A DNA stretch of 62,904 bases from an uncultured Methanobrevibacter sp. (GTDB taxonomy: Archaea; Methanobacteriota; Methanobacteria; Methanobacteriales; Methanobacteriaceae), in the NCBI RefSeq assembly GCF_902764455.1, contig NZ_CACWVY010000036.1, forward strand, positions 1 to 62,904, read 5' to 3'. Below the pieces are notes generated by a model, which saw nothing but the letters and a program-made list of their open reading frames with translations, did no database searches and was not told the origin of the DNA. This document shows positions 20,281 to 31,100 of the stretch, piece by piece. Position 1 is the stretch's first letter. Every line of letters starts with the position of its first letter. A program made the translations under genes and the position numbers.

Positions 20281-20571
20281 TCAGTTTTGTAATTTTAGGT
20301 GGTCTGGTCTAACAATTAATTCTTTTGCTTTGTTTCCATCTTTTAAAGATACAAGGTATGCTTTTCCTTTTTGACCAACAATTTTACCTGTTTTACCGTG
20401 GAATCTAGGTGCAGGTTGACCTTTTTGAATACTTGGGTTAATGGTAATGTGAACCAAATCTCCTTCTTCGAATTTTTGGAGTCTGTTAGTAATTGGGTTG
20501 GTTCTTCCTGGTCTTTGTACTTTAGTCATTTTTTTCCTTGATCTACTTTTTAATCCTCTTGATCTTTGCAT
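20281..20571 (-). CDS. rpl21e: 50S ribosomal protein L21e
   Basis: This 96-residue archaeal/eukaryotic-type ribosomal protein shows the basic N-terminus ([20 protein letters not shown]), [20 protein letters not shown], and [15 protein letters not shown]. It leads the operon with rpo4. AGAGGT precedes the ATG, and a TATA-like TTTATAC lies about 31 nt upstream on the minus strand. Confidence 0.96.
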   Translation of the reverse strand: MQRSRGLKSRSRKKMTKVQRPGRTNPITNRLQKFEEGDLVHITINPSIQKGQPAPRFHGKTGKIVGQKGKAYLVSLKDGNKAKELIVRPDHLKLQN

Positions 20572-20601
20572 TATATAACCTCTAATCAGTTCTAGTCTGG
20601 G

Positions 20602-20608
20602 TATAAAT
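20602..20608 (-). promoter_or_regulatory. TATA-like box of the L21e-rpo4 operon
   Basis: The minus strand reads GATTTATACCC, a reasonable archaeal TATA element about 31-37 nt before the L21e ATG, implying a leader of about 10 nt. A long bulged inverted repeat begins right beside it. Confidence 0.4.
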
Positions 20609-20661
20609 CTATGTTATCAGCGACCTAGTATTAAAAAAGCCCATAAATACTAGTAACATAG
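20609..20661. repeat. Bulged 16-bp inverted repeat upstream of the L21e promoter
   Basis: CTATGTTA (20609) and CTAGTATT (20625) pair perfectly with AATACTAG (20646) and TAACATAG (20654). The 8-nt bulge TCAGCGAC is on one side only and the loop is 13 nt. It abuts the TATA-like box. Confidence 0.7.
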
Positions 20662-20953
20662 AATGTTAAAATAATAAATTATCACCAGTGATATGATAAT
20701 ATTATATTTTTAGTTTAATGTCATTAATATACTTTTAGTTTTTTAGTTAATGCAGGTGGAAATTTTAATTTTTAAGGGTTTAAGATCATTCTTATTTTCC
20801 TTATTTTTGTAGCAAAATAGGCGTTATTTTTCATTTTTAGCCAGTTCTGATTAATTTCAAAACTCCATTGTCTCCTTTTAAAAAACCAGTTATGCTTTCA
20901 TTTGAACGGGCTTTATGATGAATATTAGTCTTTATCAAAAAAATAAAAAAAGG
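20662..20953. other. Intergenic AT-rich stretch, no gene recognised
   Basis: Apart from the inverted repeat to its left and the terminator to its right, I see only a 34-codon minus-strand open frame ending at 20837 (ARSNESITGFLKGDNGVLK). It has no start site and no recognisable family, and may be a gene remnant. Confidence 0.4.
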
Positions 20954-20971
20954 GAGGAAAGTAATTTCCTC
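20954..20971 (-). terminator. Hairpin terminator of the first protease-adhesin gene
   Basis: GAGGAAA and TTTCCTC flank a 4-nt loop, and CCTTTTTTTATTTTT follows on the minus strand. It lies 3 nt beyond the original stop of the undamaged reading frame (LKVKR at 20973), not beyond the premature stop at 21069. Confidence 0.6.
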
Positions 20972-21068
20972 TTAACGTTTAACTTTTAATGTTGTTTTGA
21001 TGGTGTTTTTGAGGTATGTAACCTTCATGGTGTATGTTTTTCCTGCTTTGAGTTTTTTGATAACATTT

Positions 21069-24000
21069 TTATGTTTTACCATTGACTTTTAATGTTATTT
21101 TTTTACCTTTTACAGCAGTTTTGCCGTTTTTAAGGGTTGCTTTAACTTTGAGTTTTTTAGCAGTTTTTTTAACGGTGTATTTGCTTGTTTTAAGGTTTTG
21201 TTTTACTTTAACAGTTTTTGAGATTGTTTGACCTTTGTAGGTTGCTTTTAAGGTATATTTACCTGGTTTTACTGTATTTGGTATTTTTAAGGTAATGTAG
21301 CCATTTTTATCGGTTTTAACTTTGTAGGTTTTTTTGTTGAGTTTGATGGTTACTGCCTGATTTTTACCTACAAATTTACCATCATCACCAACAATCCTTG
21401 CTTTGAATTTGGTTCCGTCAAAGTAATACATTGCAACGTTTTTAGCGCCGCTGAACCTTGATTTTACTGTAATTTTAGTCTTTTTATTGTCCGCATTTGA
21501 AGGGTTTACAGCAATAATTGTTTGCTGTTTGGTCAGTTTGGTAAATTTAAGGGTTACATATCCTGAACCGTCAGTTGTATAATTCTTCATCTTACCATTG
21601 ATGGAAATTGGAACCTTGGTGTTGCTTAAAGGTTTTCCAGCAGAAGTCACTATTTGTATTTTATAATTGTAGTTGCTGTTATAACCTCTTGTAACATCTG
21701 AAGAGATAATTGTACTGTTTATTTTAATATAATTGACAATTGAAATGTTGTTGTAAGTTGTTGTAATGTTATAATTTCCAGTATCCTTGTCTATTGGAAG
21801 TTTGGCTATTCCATTTTCATCTGCAATTACAGTATAGTTTTCATCATCGAATTCAAAAATGACTGTTTCGCCCGGACCCACTTTTGCAATAAATGGAGTG
21901 TCATTACCATAATATTTTACTAAAGGATTAGTAATGTTAATGTCAGTAATGGTATAAGCTTTTGCGATAGCAACAGCATTTACACCTGCCAAATCTATCC
22001 ATGTATCACCATTAACATCTGTACTTACTAATGACTTGTCGGGTAGGAGATGAATTCTAGAATTCAGGATAAGTGGTGCTTTATTTTGGAATACTACTCT
22101 AAAAACATCGCCTTTTTTGATTTGAACATATTTGTCAAGTTTAATGGTTTCATATCCTCCAAATGAACTTACACCAGTTTTAGTATAAACTGCAATACCA
22201 TTTACGCCTATTGCAAGTTCATAACTTTGACCAGGGTTATCAAAGTATGTTCCAACTGCCGCAATTAATTCGTCTTTTTCAGCAGTAAATTCATTCAAAT
22301 AATATTTACTGTCTTTATAATATCCTTTGTCTCCACCTACATCCAGCTGATAAACCCTGTTGTATGAATCATTATTAATCAGGTATGCTATACTTACATC
22401 ATCAGCAAATGATTTGTCATAATATGATACATAGAAATATCCATTGTCACCCCAATCGGTTCCCCAGCTGTTTTTAACAATCCATGCACCGTCACCAGGA
22501 GGTCTGTTTAATGGATTGAAATTACCTGCAGAAAAATTGTCGTCCCATCCTACAAGGGCGACCATGTGACTTGAAGCTTCCTTGCCGTTGTAAAATTGTG
22601 CACTATATACTGGGTTATAATATTTACTTTCATTGAAATCTGCTCTGTGACTAACTGATAATACTCCGTATTTGATTAAGGCTTCTTTGAGTAAATCATT
22701 ATCCTCCATTTTTTCTATTGCAGGAATAACAATCACATTTTGAATGTGAATATCTTCAGGAGTGATAAACAATGAGGATATTTTACCAAGTTCATCATAA
22801 CCGTCATATTCCTCCGGGTAAATTCCCAACCAATCAATCATGTATTCTAAACCGTGGAAATTATTTGCTCCCTCAACAAAACTTTTAGTTCCATATTTTG
22901 AATATTTTAGCATTGTATTTTGAACATTATTTACGGATAAGGAATATGTCACGTTTGCATATCTCATAAGTGCTGATTCTAATGCAGCCATATTACCGAA
23001 TGCCCAACATGCACCCATGAATCCCTGGTCTTTTACAGGGGAAACCCAACCGTAAGTTCTTAAATCGAATTTATCTGGTAATTCATCAAATGAAAGAGAA
23101 TTGTTCAATATTATAAATGGGTTTGCTACATTTTCAAAATTATAGTTATAGTTTGTGTTGTTAGTTGAATGTTTATCATTAGTAAAGTTGTTTCCACTTG
23201 AAAGTACTTTTCCATATACTGCATATATGCTTGTAACATTGGAAGGGTTATTGAAATAGTTATCTATCAAAGTTACATTGCTGTCATATGAAAAGAGGGT
23301 TGAAACATCATGACCTAAGTTATTTGTAAAATCGCTTTCAACAATGCGTATTCTTCCCATATCGAAATAAGCCGCTCCACCATAGGATATATTGTCTAAA
23401 AGGGTGTTTGAATCGAATTTTGAATTAGTAATTTGCACAATAGCATAACTGGTATAGAGTGCACCACCTTCATATTCTGCTACATTTGATGTGAAATTTG
23501 AATTTAAAACAGTTAACCCTCCACCTAATTGGAGAATGGCTCCACCAAATCCGGAATAACAGTCAGTGAATCTGCTTTCATCTATCCAAACGGTCATAGG
23601 ATTATTTTTAACAATATTTCCATTTGCATCTGCGAAGATTGCACCACCATTATTGGCGCTGGTAGCGTTGTCAAATTCACAATTTTCAACATTTAATGAT
23701 TTAATTAGTTTAATTGCAATTGCTCCTGCGGTTTTATTTGCGTGCAGGTTTTTAAATCTTGAATTGGTAATTTTTAACTCCAGTTCTTTTTCGGCAAATA
23801 TTGCCGCTGCGTACCTAGAGGTAGTATTTAAAAAATTACATTTGTCAATTGTTGCATCTGATTGGTAAAGATAAATCTGACCTTTGATGATTTTATCTGA
23901 ACTGCTGATAAATGTAGAATTACCGACTATTACTATAGAGCCATAACCTGATATTGAAGCTCCTTCTTCTCCAGCATTATCAATAAAATTAGAATTCATA

Positions 24001-24497
24001 ACAGTTAATAGGGCTTCACTTGAAAAAACCGCACCTACATTCTCAGTTCCGTTACCTGAACAATTTATAAAAGTCACATTTTTTAATGTTAAACTTGATG
24101 TGGATTTGATTGCTGAACCCAAATCATGAAATCCATTCTTAATAATTAGATTATTTACCATCACATTGCTTCCAGTGATAGTAAATGCTCTTGCTTGATT
24201 GTTACAGTCAATTACGTGATTGTTTCCATTAATCACATAATTGTTCTTGGTTATATTTATTCCGTCTACATACAGCAAATCGCTTGTATTATCGAATTTA
24301 TAGTTCTGTTCAAGGTTAAATGTTGAACCCTGAAGTGACATGTCTCCTTCGAGATTCATAAAGGATCCGTCTTGATTATCATCTTTTAAAACATCAAAAT
24401 TGTCTGTATCATTCAAATCGGCTGCAGATATTGCCGTAATTGAACACAATAATACAAACAATATTAATGTGTGTAAAATAAACTTTCTGTATTTCAT
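21069..24497 (-). CDS. Secreted beta-helix / papain-like protease adhesin 1 (3' end damaged)
   Basis: This secreted surface protein has a signal peptide (MKYRKFILHTLILFVLL). Residues of about 60-440 form a beta-helix of N-x-F-x-N/GGAI repeats. A papain-like (C1) peptidase domain follows: QGFMGACWAFG with Cys about 497, HMVALVGWDD with the His, and KNSWGTDWG with the Asn. Ig-like and Lys-rich C-terminal modules (FVGKNQAVTIKLNKKTY) end the protein. The start is 24497, with GAGG 6 nt upstream, rather than the in-frame TTG at 24509. The frame stops at KVNGKT; the expected tail (KLKAGKTYTMKVTYLK ... LKVKR) lies just beyond in another frame, so a short deletion has cut the end. Role inferred: wall-associated proteolysis or adhesion. 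Confidence 0.8.
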   Translation of the reverse strand: MKYRKFILHTLILFVLLCSITAISAADLNDTDNFDVLKDDNQDGSFMNLEGDMSLQGSTFNLEQNYKFDNTSDLLYVDGINITKNNYVINGNNHVIDCNNQARAFTITGSNVMVNNLIIKNGFHDLGSAIKSTSSLTLKNVTFINCSGNGTENVGAVFSSEALLTVMNSNFIDNAGEEGASISGYGSIVIVGNSTFISSSDKIIKGQIYLYQSDATIDKCNFLNTTSRYAAAIFAEKELELKITNSRFKNLHANKTAGAIAIKLIKSLNVENCEFDNATSANNGGAIFADANGNIVKNNPMTVWIDESRFTDCYSGFGGAILQLGGGLTVLNSNFTSNVAEYEGGALYTSYAIVQITNSKFDSNTLLDNISYGGAAYFDMGRIRIVESDFTNNLGHDVSTLFSYDSNVTLIDNYFNNPSNVTSIYAVYGKVLSSGNNFTNDKHSTNNTNYNYNFENVANPFIILNNSLSFDELPDKFDLRTYGWVSPVKDQGFMGACWAFGNMAALESALMRYANVTYSLSVNNVQNTMLKYSKYGTKSFVEGANNFHGLEYMIDWLGIYPEEYDGYDELGKISSLFITPEDIHIQNVIVIPAIEKMEDNDLLKEALIKYGVLSVSHRADFNESKYYNPVYSAQFYNGKEASSHMVALVGWDDNFSAGNFNPLNRPPGDGAWIVKNSWGTDWGDNGYFYVSYYDKSFADDVSIAYLINNDSYNRVYQLDVGGDKGYYKDSKYYLNEFTAEKDELIAAVGTYFDNPGQSYELAIGVNGIAVYTKTGVSSFGGYETIKLDKYVQIKKGDVFRVVFQNKAPLILNSRIHLLPDKSLVSTDVNGDTWIDLAGVNAVAIAKAYTITDINITNPLVKYYGNDTPFIAKVGPGETVIFEFDDENYTVIADENGIAKLPIDKDTGNYNITTTYNNISIVNYIKINSTIISSDVTRGYNSNYNYKIQIVTSAGKPLSNTKVPISINGKMKNYTTDGSGYVTLKFTKLTKQQTIIAVNPSNADNKKTKITVKSRFSGAKNVAMYYFDGTKFKARIVGDDGKFVGKNQAVTIKLNKKTYKVKTDKNGYITLKIPNTVKPGKYTLKATYKGQTISKTVKVKQNLKTSKYTVKKTAKKLKVKATLKNGKTAVKGKKITLKVNGKT

Positions 24498-24576
24498 ATT
24501 TAGCCTCAAATATTTTATACAAATTATAATTTATAAGATAAAATATTTAAAGTTATTCAAAAAATAGAAAGAAAAT

Positions 24577-24599
24577 GTTAGAGACTTTGAACCTCTAAC
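24577..24599 (-). terminator. Hairpin terminator of the second protease-adhesin gene
   Basis: GTTAGAG and CTCTAAC flank a 9-nt loop at the end of the original reading frame (LKVKR tail). The stem contains the original stop codon. ATTTTCTTTC follows on the minus strand. Confidence 0.5.
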
Positions 24600-24691
24600 G
24601 TTTAACTTTTAATGTTGTTTTGATGGTGTTTTTGAGGTATGTAACCTTCATGGTGTATGTTTTTCCTGCTTTGAGTTTTTTGATAACATTT

Positions 24692-27600
24692 TTATTTAAC
24701 TTTGAGTTTTTTAGCAGTTTTTTTAACGGTGTATTTACTTGTTTTAAGGTTTTGTTTTACATTAACAGTTTTTGAAATTGTTTGACCTTTGTAAGTTGCT
24801 TTTAAGGTATATTTTCCAGGTTTTACTGTATTTGGTATTTTTAAGGTAATGTAGCCATTTTTATCGGTTTTAACTTTGTAGGTTTTTTTGTTGAGTTTGA
24901 TGCTTACTGCCTGATTTTTACCTACAAATTTACCATCATCACCAACAATCCTTGCTTTAAACTTGGATCCGTCAAAGTAATACATTGCAACGTTTTTAGC
25001 GCCGCTGAACCTTGATTTAACTATAATTTTAGATATTTTATTTTCTCCATTAGAAGGATTTCTAACTAGAATTGTTTGCTGTTTGGTTAATTTTGTAAAT
25101 GGGATGGTAATGTAACCTGAATTGTCAGTTGTATAGTTTCTTGAGTTGCCATTGATGGAAATTGCAACTTTAGTGTTGTTTAAGGGGGTCCCGGCAGAAG
25201 TCAATATTTGCATTTTATAATTGTAGTTGCTGTTATATCCTTTTGTAACATTGCTTGAAAGAATTGCGCTCTTTATTATAATATAATTGACAATTGAAAT
25301 GTTGTTGTATGTTGTTGTAATGTTATAATTTCCGGTATTTTTGTCTATTGAAAGTTTGGCTAATCCGTTTTCATCTGCAATTACAGTGTAGTTTTTACCT
25401 TCAAATTCAAAAATGACGGTTTCGCCTGCACCAACTTTTGCAACAAATGGAGTGTCATTACCATAATATTTCACCAGATTACTTGTAATATTAATGTCAG
25501 TAACTGTATATGCTTTTAAAATAGCAACGTTTCCCTGTTTTACCAAATCTGTCCATGTTTTACCTTTATCGGCACTTCCAAATGATTTGTCTGTCTGTGC
25601 ATGAACTCGATAGTCATAGGTAACAAACAATTTATTATTGTCTATGAATACTGTAAAGTTATCTCCTTTTTTTATTTGGACATATTTATCTAGTTTTATT
25701 GTTGCATATCCGCTAAATTCACTTATTCCATTTTGTTTGTAAACTTCGATATCATTTACTTCTATTGTTATTTCATAATTTGTGCCGGTTTCGTTGAAAT
25801 AAGTTCCAACTGCACCAATCAATTCGTCCTTTACTGCGGTAAAGACATTCGCATAGCAATCCATATCAAGGGAAGTTAATGTCCCTCCAATACCATTTTG
25901 ATAAATCATGTTGTAGGTGTCATTGGTGATAATGTATCCTGTAGGATGTCCGTGGCGTGCAATGGAGGTGTCATAATATGAAACATAGAAATATCCCTCA
26001 TCACCCCAATCGGTTCCCCAGCTGTTTTTGACAATCCATGCACCGTTTCCGGGAGGGGTTTTAGCGAAATTCTCTTTTGGATAGGTATCGTTCCATCCAA
26101 CTATACAAACTGTATGGTCTGCTTTTTCATTCCCATAATAATATTGTGTGCCGAGTAGCGATTCAAAGTAACTATTATTGAAGTTTGCTTTATGAGTAAC
26201 CGCTAAAGCACCATATCTGATTAAAACACTTTTTATTAGGTCATTGTCTGTGCTGTTTTTTCTTGGAGGGATAATTATCACATTTTGAATATGGAAATCA
26301 TTGGCTGTTGTAACTAATGAAGAAATTTTTCCCAGCTCATCATAACTGTCATAGACACTGGGGAAAATTCCAAGTCCGTCAATTACATAAGCTGCTGCTG
26401 CATATGGGCTTGCACCTTCTGTTGATTCCAGTTCACCATATTTTGAATATTGGAGCATTGTATTTTGAAGATTGTTTTCTGAGAGTAGATAAGTGCTGTT
26501 TGCATATCTTAGTAATGCTGATTCCATTGCAGCGACATTTCCGAATGCCCAACATGAACCCATGAATCCTTGATTTTTAACCGGAGAAACCCAACTTAGA
26601 TTTCTCAAATCAAATGCGGAAGGCAATGTGGTATATGCTATGGTATTGTTAAGCAATATGAATGGTTTATTTGAAAGTTCTATATTGAAAACGTAATCTG
26701 TATTGTTAAATGATAGGGTGTCGTTGTTGAATTTGTTCTCGTCTTGCAGTGTTGCACTTCCAAATTCTGTGTATATGCTTGTAACTTCTGAAGGATTGTT
26801 GAAGTAGTTACTGCTCAAAGTTAGATTGATATCATGTGCATAGATGGTGGAAACTTCAAAGCCCAAATTGTTTTCAAAAATGTTTTCTTTGAGAATAGCA
26901 GTTCCCATATCAAAGTATGCGGCTCCACCGTAGGACATTTCGTCGATTAAACTGTTGAATTTAAAATTTGATTTGGAAATGTTCACATTGGCAAAACTGG
27001 TGTAGATAGCTCCCCCTTCATATTTTGCCTGATTTGAAGTGAAATTTGAATTTTCAATATTTAACTCTCCACCTAACTGAAGAAAGGCACCGCCAAATTC
27101 AGAATAACAATTGTTGAAGGTGGTATTTTCAATTTTAACTGTGCCTTCATGATCTCGTTCACCTCCATCTATGTCTGCAAAGACCGCTCCAGCATTCTTT
27201 TCACTGAGGATATTGTCAAATTGACAATTGATTATTTTCAAGCTATCAGATAATTTTAAAAAAATTGCACCGGCAGTTTTATTGGCCATAAGGTTTTTAA
27301 ATTTGGTGTTGTAGATTGCTACATTGCCCTTCAAAGCGAATATTGCTGTTGCATACTTTGATGTTGTATTTGAAAAGCTGCAGTTTGTAACTGTAAGATT
27401 TGAATTTTCCACTCGTATGTGTCCTTTGAGAATACGGGTGGAACTGCTTGTAAAAATTGAATTGTATATGGTGACTGTGCTGTTTGAAGCATATATTGAA
27501 GCGGAATTCTCTCCTGAATTGTCTATAAACTTACAATTGTTGATATTTAAGTTGTTAAATGTAGAAAATACTGCTCCGAAATTATTGTTAGTTGTCCTAT

Positions 27601-28039
27601 TTAGACCATTACAATTTATAAAAGTTACATTGTTTAGGGTTAGATTATTGTTTGAGGTAATTGCAGAACCCAGAGCTATATATCCATTTTTAATAATTAA
27701 ATTATTTATTTCTAAGCTGCCGTTTGAATGCTCAAATGCCCGTGTCATATTGTTGCAGTCAATTATATGATTATTTCCATTAATTACAAGGTCTTTTTCT
27801 ATTGGAATTCCTGAAATATAGTTTATATCTTCGTCAATGTTAAATTTATAATCACTATCAAGGTCAATTTTTGTCGTGTTGCTCTTTATTGTTTCATAAA
27901 AATTATCATATGTTTTAGGGTTATTTGATATGTCTCCGAAATTATCAGTATCATTTAAATCGGCTGCAGATATTGCCGTAATTGAAAACATTAATACGAG
28001 CAATATAAATGACTGTAAAATAAGTTTCTTATATTTCAT
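24692..28039 (-). CDS. Secreted beta-helix / papain-like protease adhesin 2 (3' end damaged)
   Basis: This is a close paralogue of the neighbouring 21-24.5 kb gene, with the same domain order: signal peptide (MKYKKLILQSFILLVLM), beta-helix, C1 peptidase, Ig-like and Lys-rich modules. Catalytic residues are kept: QGFMGSCWAFG (Cys about 496), DHTVCIVGWND, and KNSWGTDWGDEGYFY. GAGG supports the ATG at 28039. The frame ends early at AKKLKVK; the conserved tail follows in another frame, as in paralogue 1 but with a larger deletion. Upstream sequence (AAAATATTTAA near 28085 and 24540) is also conserved between the two, so promoter and gene were duplicated together. Confidence 0.8.
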   Translation of the reverse strand: MKYKKLILQSFILLVLMFSITAISAADLNDTDNFGDISNNPKTYDNFYETIKSNTTKIDLDSDYKFNIDEDINYISGIPIEKDLVINGNNHIIDCNNMTRAFEHSNGSLEINNLIIKNGYIALGSAITSNNNLTLNNVTFINCNGLNRTTNNNFGAVFSTFNNLNINNCKFIDNSGENSASIYASNSTVTIYNSIFTSSSTRILKGHIRVENSNLTVTNCSFSNTTSKYATAIFALKGNVAIYNTKFKNLMANKTAGAIFLKLSDSLKIINCQFDNILSEKNAGAVFADIDGGERDHEGTVKIENTTFNNCYSEFGGAFLQLGGELNIENSNFTSNQAKYEGGAIYTSFANVNISKSNFKFNSLIDEMSYGGAAYFDMGTAILKENIFENNLGFEVSTIYAHDINLTLSSNYFNNPSEVTSIYTEFGSATLQDENKFNNDTLSFNNTDYVFNIELSNKPFILLNNTIAYTTLPSAFDLRNLSWVSPVKNQGFMGSCWAFGNVAAMESALLRYANSTYLLSENNLQNTMLQYSKYGELESTEGASPYAAAAYVIDGLGIFPSVYDSYDELGKISSLVTTANDFHIQNVIIIPPRKNSTDNDLIKSVLIRYGALAVTHKANFNNSYFESLLGTQYYYGNEKADHTVCIVGWNDTYPKENFAKTPPGNGAWIVKNSWGTDWGDEGYFYVSYYDTSIARHGHPTGYIITNDTYNMIYQNGIGGTLTSLDMDCYANVFTAVKDELIGAVGTYFNETGTNYEITIEVNDIEVYKQNGISEFSGYATIKLDKYVQIKKGDNFTVFIDNNKLFVTYDYRVHAQTDKSFGSADKGKTWTDLVKQGNVAILKAYTVTDINITSNLVKYYGNDTPFVAKVGAGETVIFEFEGKNYTVIADENGLAKLSIDKNTGNYNITTTYNNISIVNYIIIKSAILSSNVTKGYNSNYNYKMQILTSAGTPLNNTKVAISINGNSRNYTTDNSGYITIPFTKLTKQQTILVRNPSNGENKISKIIVKSRFSGAKNVAMYYFDGSKFKARIVGDDGKFVGKNQAVSIKLNKKTYKVKTDKNGYITLKIPNTVKPGKYTLKATYKGQTISKTVNVKQNLKTSKYTVKKTAKKLKVK

Positions 28040-28119
28040 TTTTAGCCTCAAAATATTTTATACAAATCCTACTTTATCTGATAAAATATTTAAGGTTATT
28101 CAAAAAAAATAGAAAGAAA

Positions 28120-28142
28120 GTTAGAGAATTTGAATCTCTAAC
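28120..28142 (-). terminator. Hairpin terminator of the third protease-adhesin gene
   Basis: GTTAGAGA and TCTCTAAC form a perfect 8-bp stem around a 7-nt loop. The stop codon is inside the stem, and TTTCTTTCTATTTTTTT follows on the minus strand. Confidence 0.65.
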
Positions 28143-31100
28143 GTTTAACTTTTAAGGTTGTTTTGATGGTATCTTTAAGATAGGTAATTTTAACGGTGTA
28201 TTTTTTACCTGCCTTAAGTTTATTGATAGCTGCTTTTTTAATTGTAACTTGAACAATTCCTTTTTTATTAGTGTTAGAAGAGTATGTTTTTCCATTTACT
28301 TTAAATGAAACTTTTTTATATTTTATAGCTTTGTTTTTACTGGTTTTGAGGGTTGCTTTTAAAACTAATTTTTTAGCGGATTTTTTGACAGTTACAGTTT
28401 TCTTAGCTGCTTTCAATACCTGTTTTACTTTAACTGTTTTTACAATACTTGAACCGGCATATGTAACTTTTAATTTAGAGGTTCCTGGTGTAATGGTATT
28501 AGGTATTTTAAATGAAACGTAACCATTTGCATCAGTAGTTCTTGAATAATTCTTATTTTTAATTTTAAATGTTACTTTTTTGCCTTTTCCAGCAGGGTTT
28601 CCGTTATCATCAAATATTCTTACTTTAAATGCAGTTCCATCATAGTAATCCATTACAATATTGTTGACATTGGAGAATCTTGATACGATATTGATTGTAG
28701 TAAAAGATATTTCTCCAGTTTTAGGATTGAGTAATATCAATTCATGTGTGCCTATAGCTAATTTGTTGGGGTCTACAGTCACACTACCATTGACATCAGT
28801 AGTTAATGTGAAGTTTTTATTATCAACTGATCCTGTAATGCTGGTGTTATTTAAAGTGTTACCTAATTCATCATAGAATTTAGCTTCAATTTTTAATTCG
28901 GCACCGTATGCTTTTTTATATTCATCATCTGCATCAATAGTGGAATATATTTCGAAGATATCTTCAATTTCGATGTCATCATACTCTACAGTAAGACTAT
29001 AATTTCCAGGGGTTAAATTTTTGTCAAATTCTGCTTTACCGTTTTTAACAGTAGTTGAAGCTATGCTTTTACCGTCCTGGGAAATAGTTACTTTAGCACC
29101 TTCAACAAATCCTTTAATTACAGTATTGCCTGGACTGTAATATTGAGTTGGATTTGAATCAGTATTATTATTTTTGAAGGTATATGCTTTAATACAAAAT
29201 GCTTTACCTTCAGCACTGAAATCTATAATGTTATCGCCGTTTTGATATATTGAAGTGCCTTTTTCAAAGTATTGTCTTGAATTTTCAAGGTATGGGGCAG
29301 TTTTTGTTTGAATTTGGATTGTAAAATTACTATTTTTGCCGACAGCAACATATTTGTTTAATTTCACTGTTTCAAATCCTTTGAATTTAGATTTTCCACT
29401 TTGGGTGTATACCTGTTTGCCGTTAACAAAAACTGTTATTTTATAATTTTGATTAGGGTTTTGGAAATAGGTTCCAACAGCAGCAATCAAATCCCCTTCT
29501 GCACTGGTATAATAATTTCTGTAAAGTATGTCATTGCCTTTTGTACTGCCAAAGTAGCTGTCTTGGAAAGCGGCAACATCATACTGGTAAAGCCTGTCAT
29601 AGACTTCAGTATTGTTGATTACATAACCCACTGCATAGTCGCTTGTAAGTGGTGCATCATAATATGAAAGATAGAAGTATCCCTTATTTCCCCAGTCTGT
29701 TCCCCAGCTATTTTTAACAATCCATGCACCGTCATGACCTGGATCTAATTTAAAGTTTGTTCTGGAATAGTTGTCATCCCAACCGACTACGGTAACGAAA
29801 TGATTTCCTAAACTTTCATTGTTACAGTAGGAAGCATTTGTTTCATTGTTGAAATATTCATTTTTTGGATTTGCTCCATTAACAAAAACGGTCAATGCTC
29901 CATACTTTATTAATGCATCTTTCATTGAAGTGATGTTTTTAGGTTCAAGGATGACTGCATCTGTAATATGGTAGTTGTCTTCTGTAAATATTACTGGAGA
30001 TATTTTTCCAAGTTCATCGTATTGGTCGTTTTCAGTATTTACAACACCTAACCAACTTAAAATGTAGCTTAAACCGCTGAAAATGTAACCTCCTTCAGTT
30101 ACGGTAGGTATTCCATAAATTGAATATCTGATACCGGAGTTTTGGATGTTATTGTTGGAAATATCTAATGTAATTCCTGTTGCTTTTAAGAATGCGGATT
30201 CAAAAGCACCTGTAGTACCAAATGCCCAACATGCTCCGTTATCTCCCTGATTTTCAACAGGAGTTACAACTCCAAATTTACGCAAGTCAAATGAAGTGTC
30301 ATCAACACTTCCGGTTACTTCAATTGGGTTTAAAACTATTTTTTTACCTGTAAAATCTACAAAAGTTGCAAATTCTTCATCGTTTAAGTCGAATTTATCT
30401 TGGCTTTTTGTACTAATTCCATTGTAATATGAGCCTTTTTTAAGGAATGCGCCATGAAGTGCTTCTTTGTTATTTTCAAATGTGGAATTTTTGACTGCAA
30501 TATAACTGCCAAATGAATAGATTCCTCCGCCTTCATAAGCTAAATTATTTAAGAAATCTGAAAATTCAATCTCTTGGATGCCGTAATCTAGATACATTGC
30601 TCCACCTTTGGCGAAGTACTGGTCTTTATATAAAAGAGTATTGTTTTCAAAAACGTCTCCTCCAGCATAAAATGTACAGTTGGAGGTATAAACAGCTCCT
30701 CCGCAGTAAGTTGCCTTATTGTTTGACAATGTACTGTAAATAATATTCAATTTTCCTCCAAGCTGCAGAACGGCTCCGCCGAATCCGGAGGAACATTTGT
30801 CAAATAGGGTATTATTGATTATAACCCATTCAGTAGCATAAGAAGAATTGCTAATAGCACCGTTAACATCCGCATAAATTGCTCCACCGTTTTTTGCAGA
30901 GCTGACATTTACAAATTTACACTTTTGTATATTGAATGAAAATGGGTCGTCTCCTTTATATAAGTTTTTGATACCTATTGCACCTGCACTTGCACTGGCA
31001 TATAAATTTGAGAATACACTGTCTTTAATATTTATTTTGGATCCTGTTGCATAAAGTGCTGTTGCATATGTGGATGTCGCATTTTCAATAAGAGTATTTT

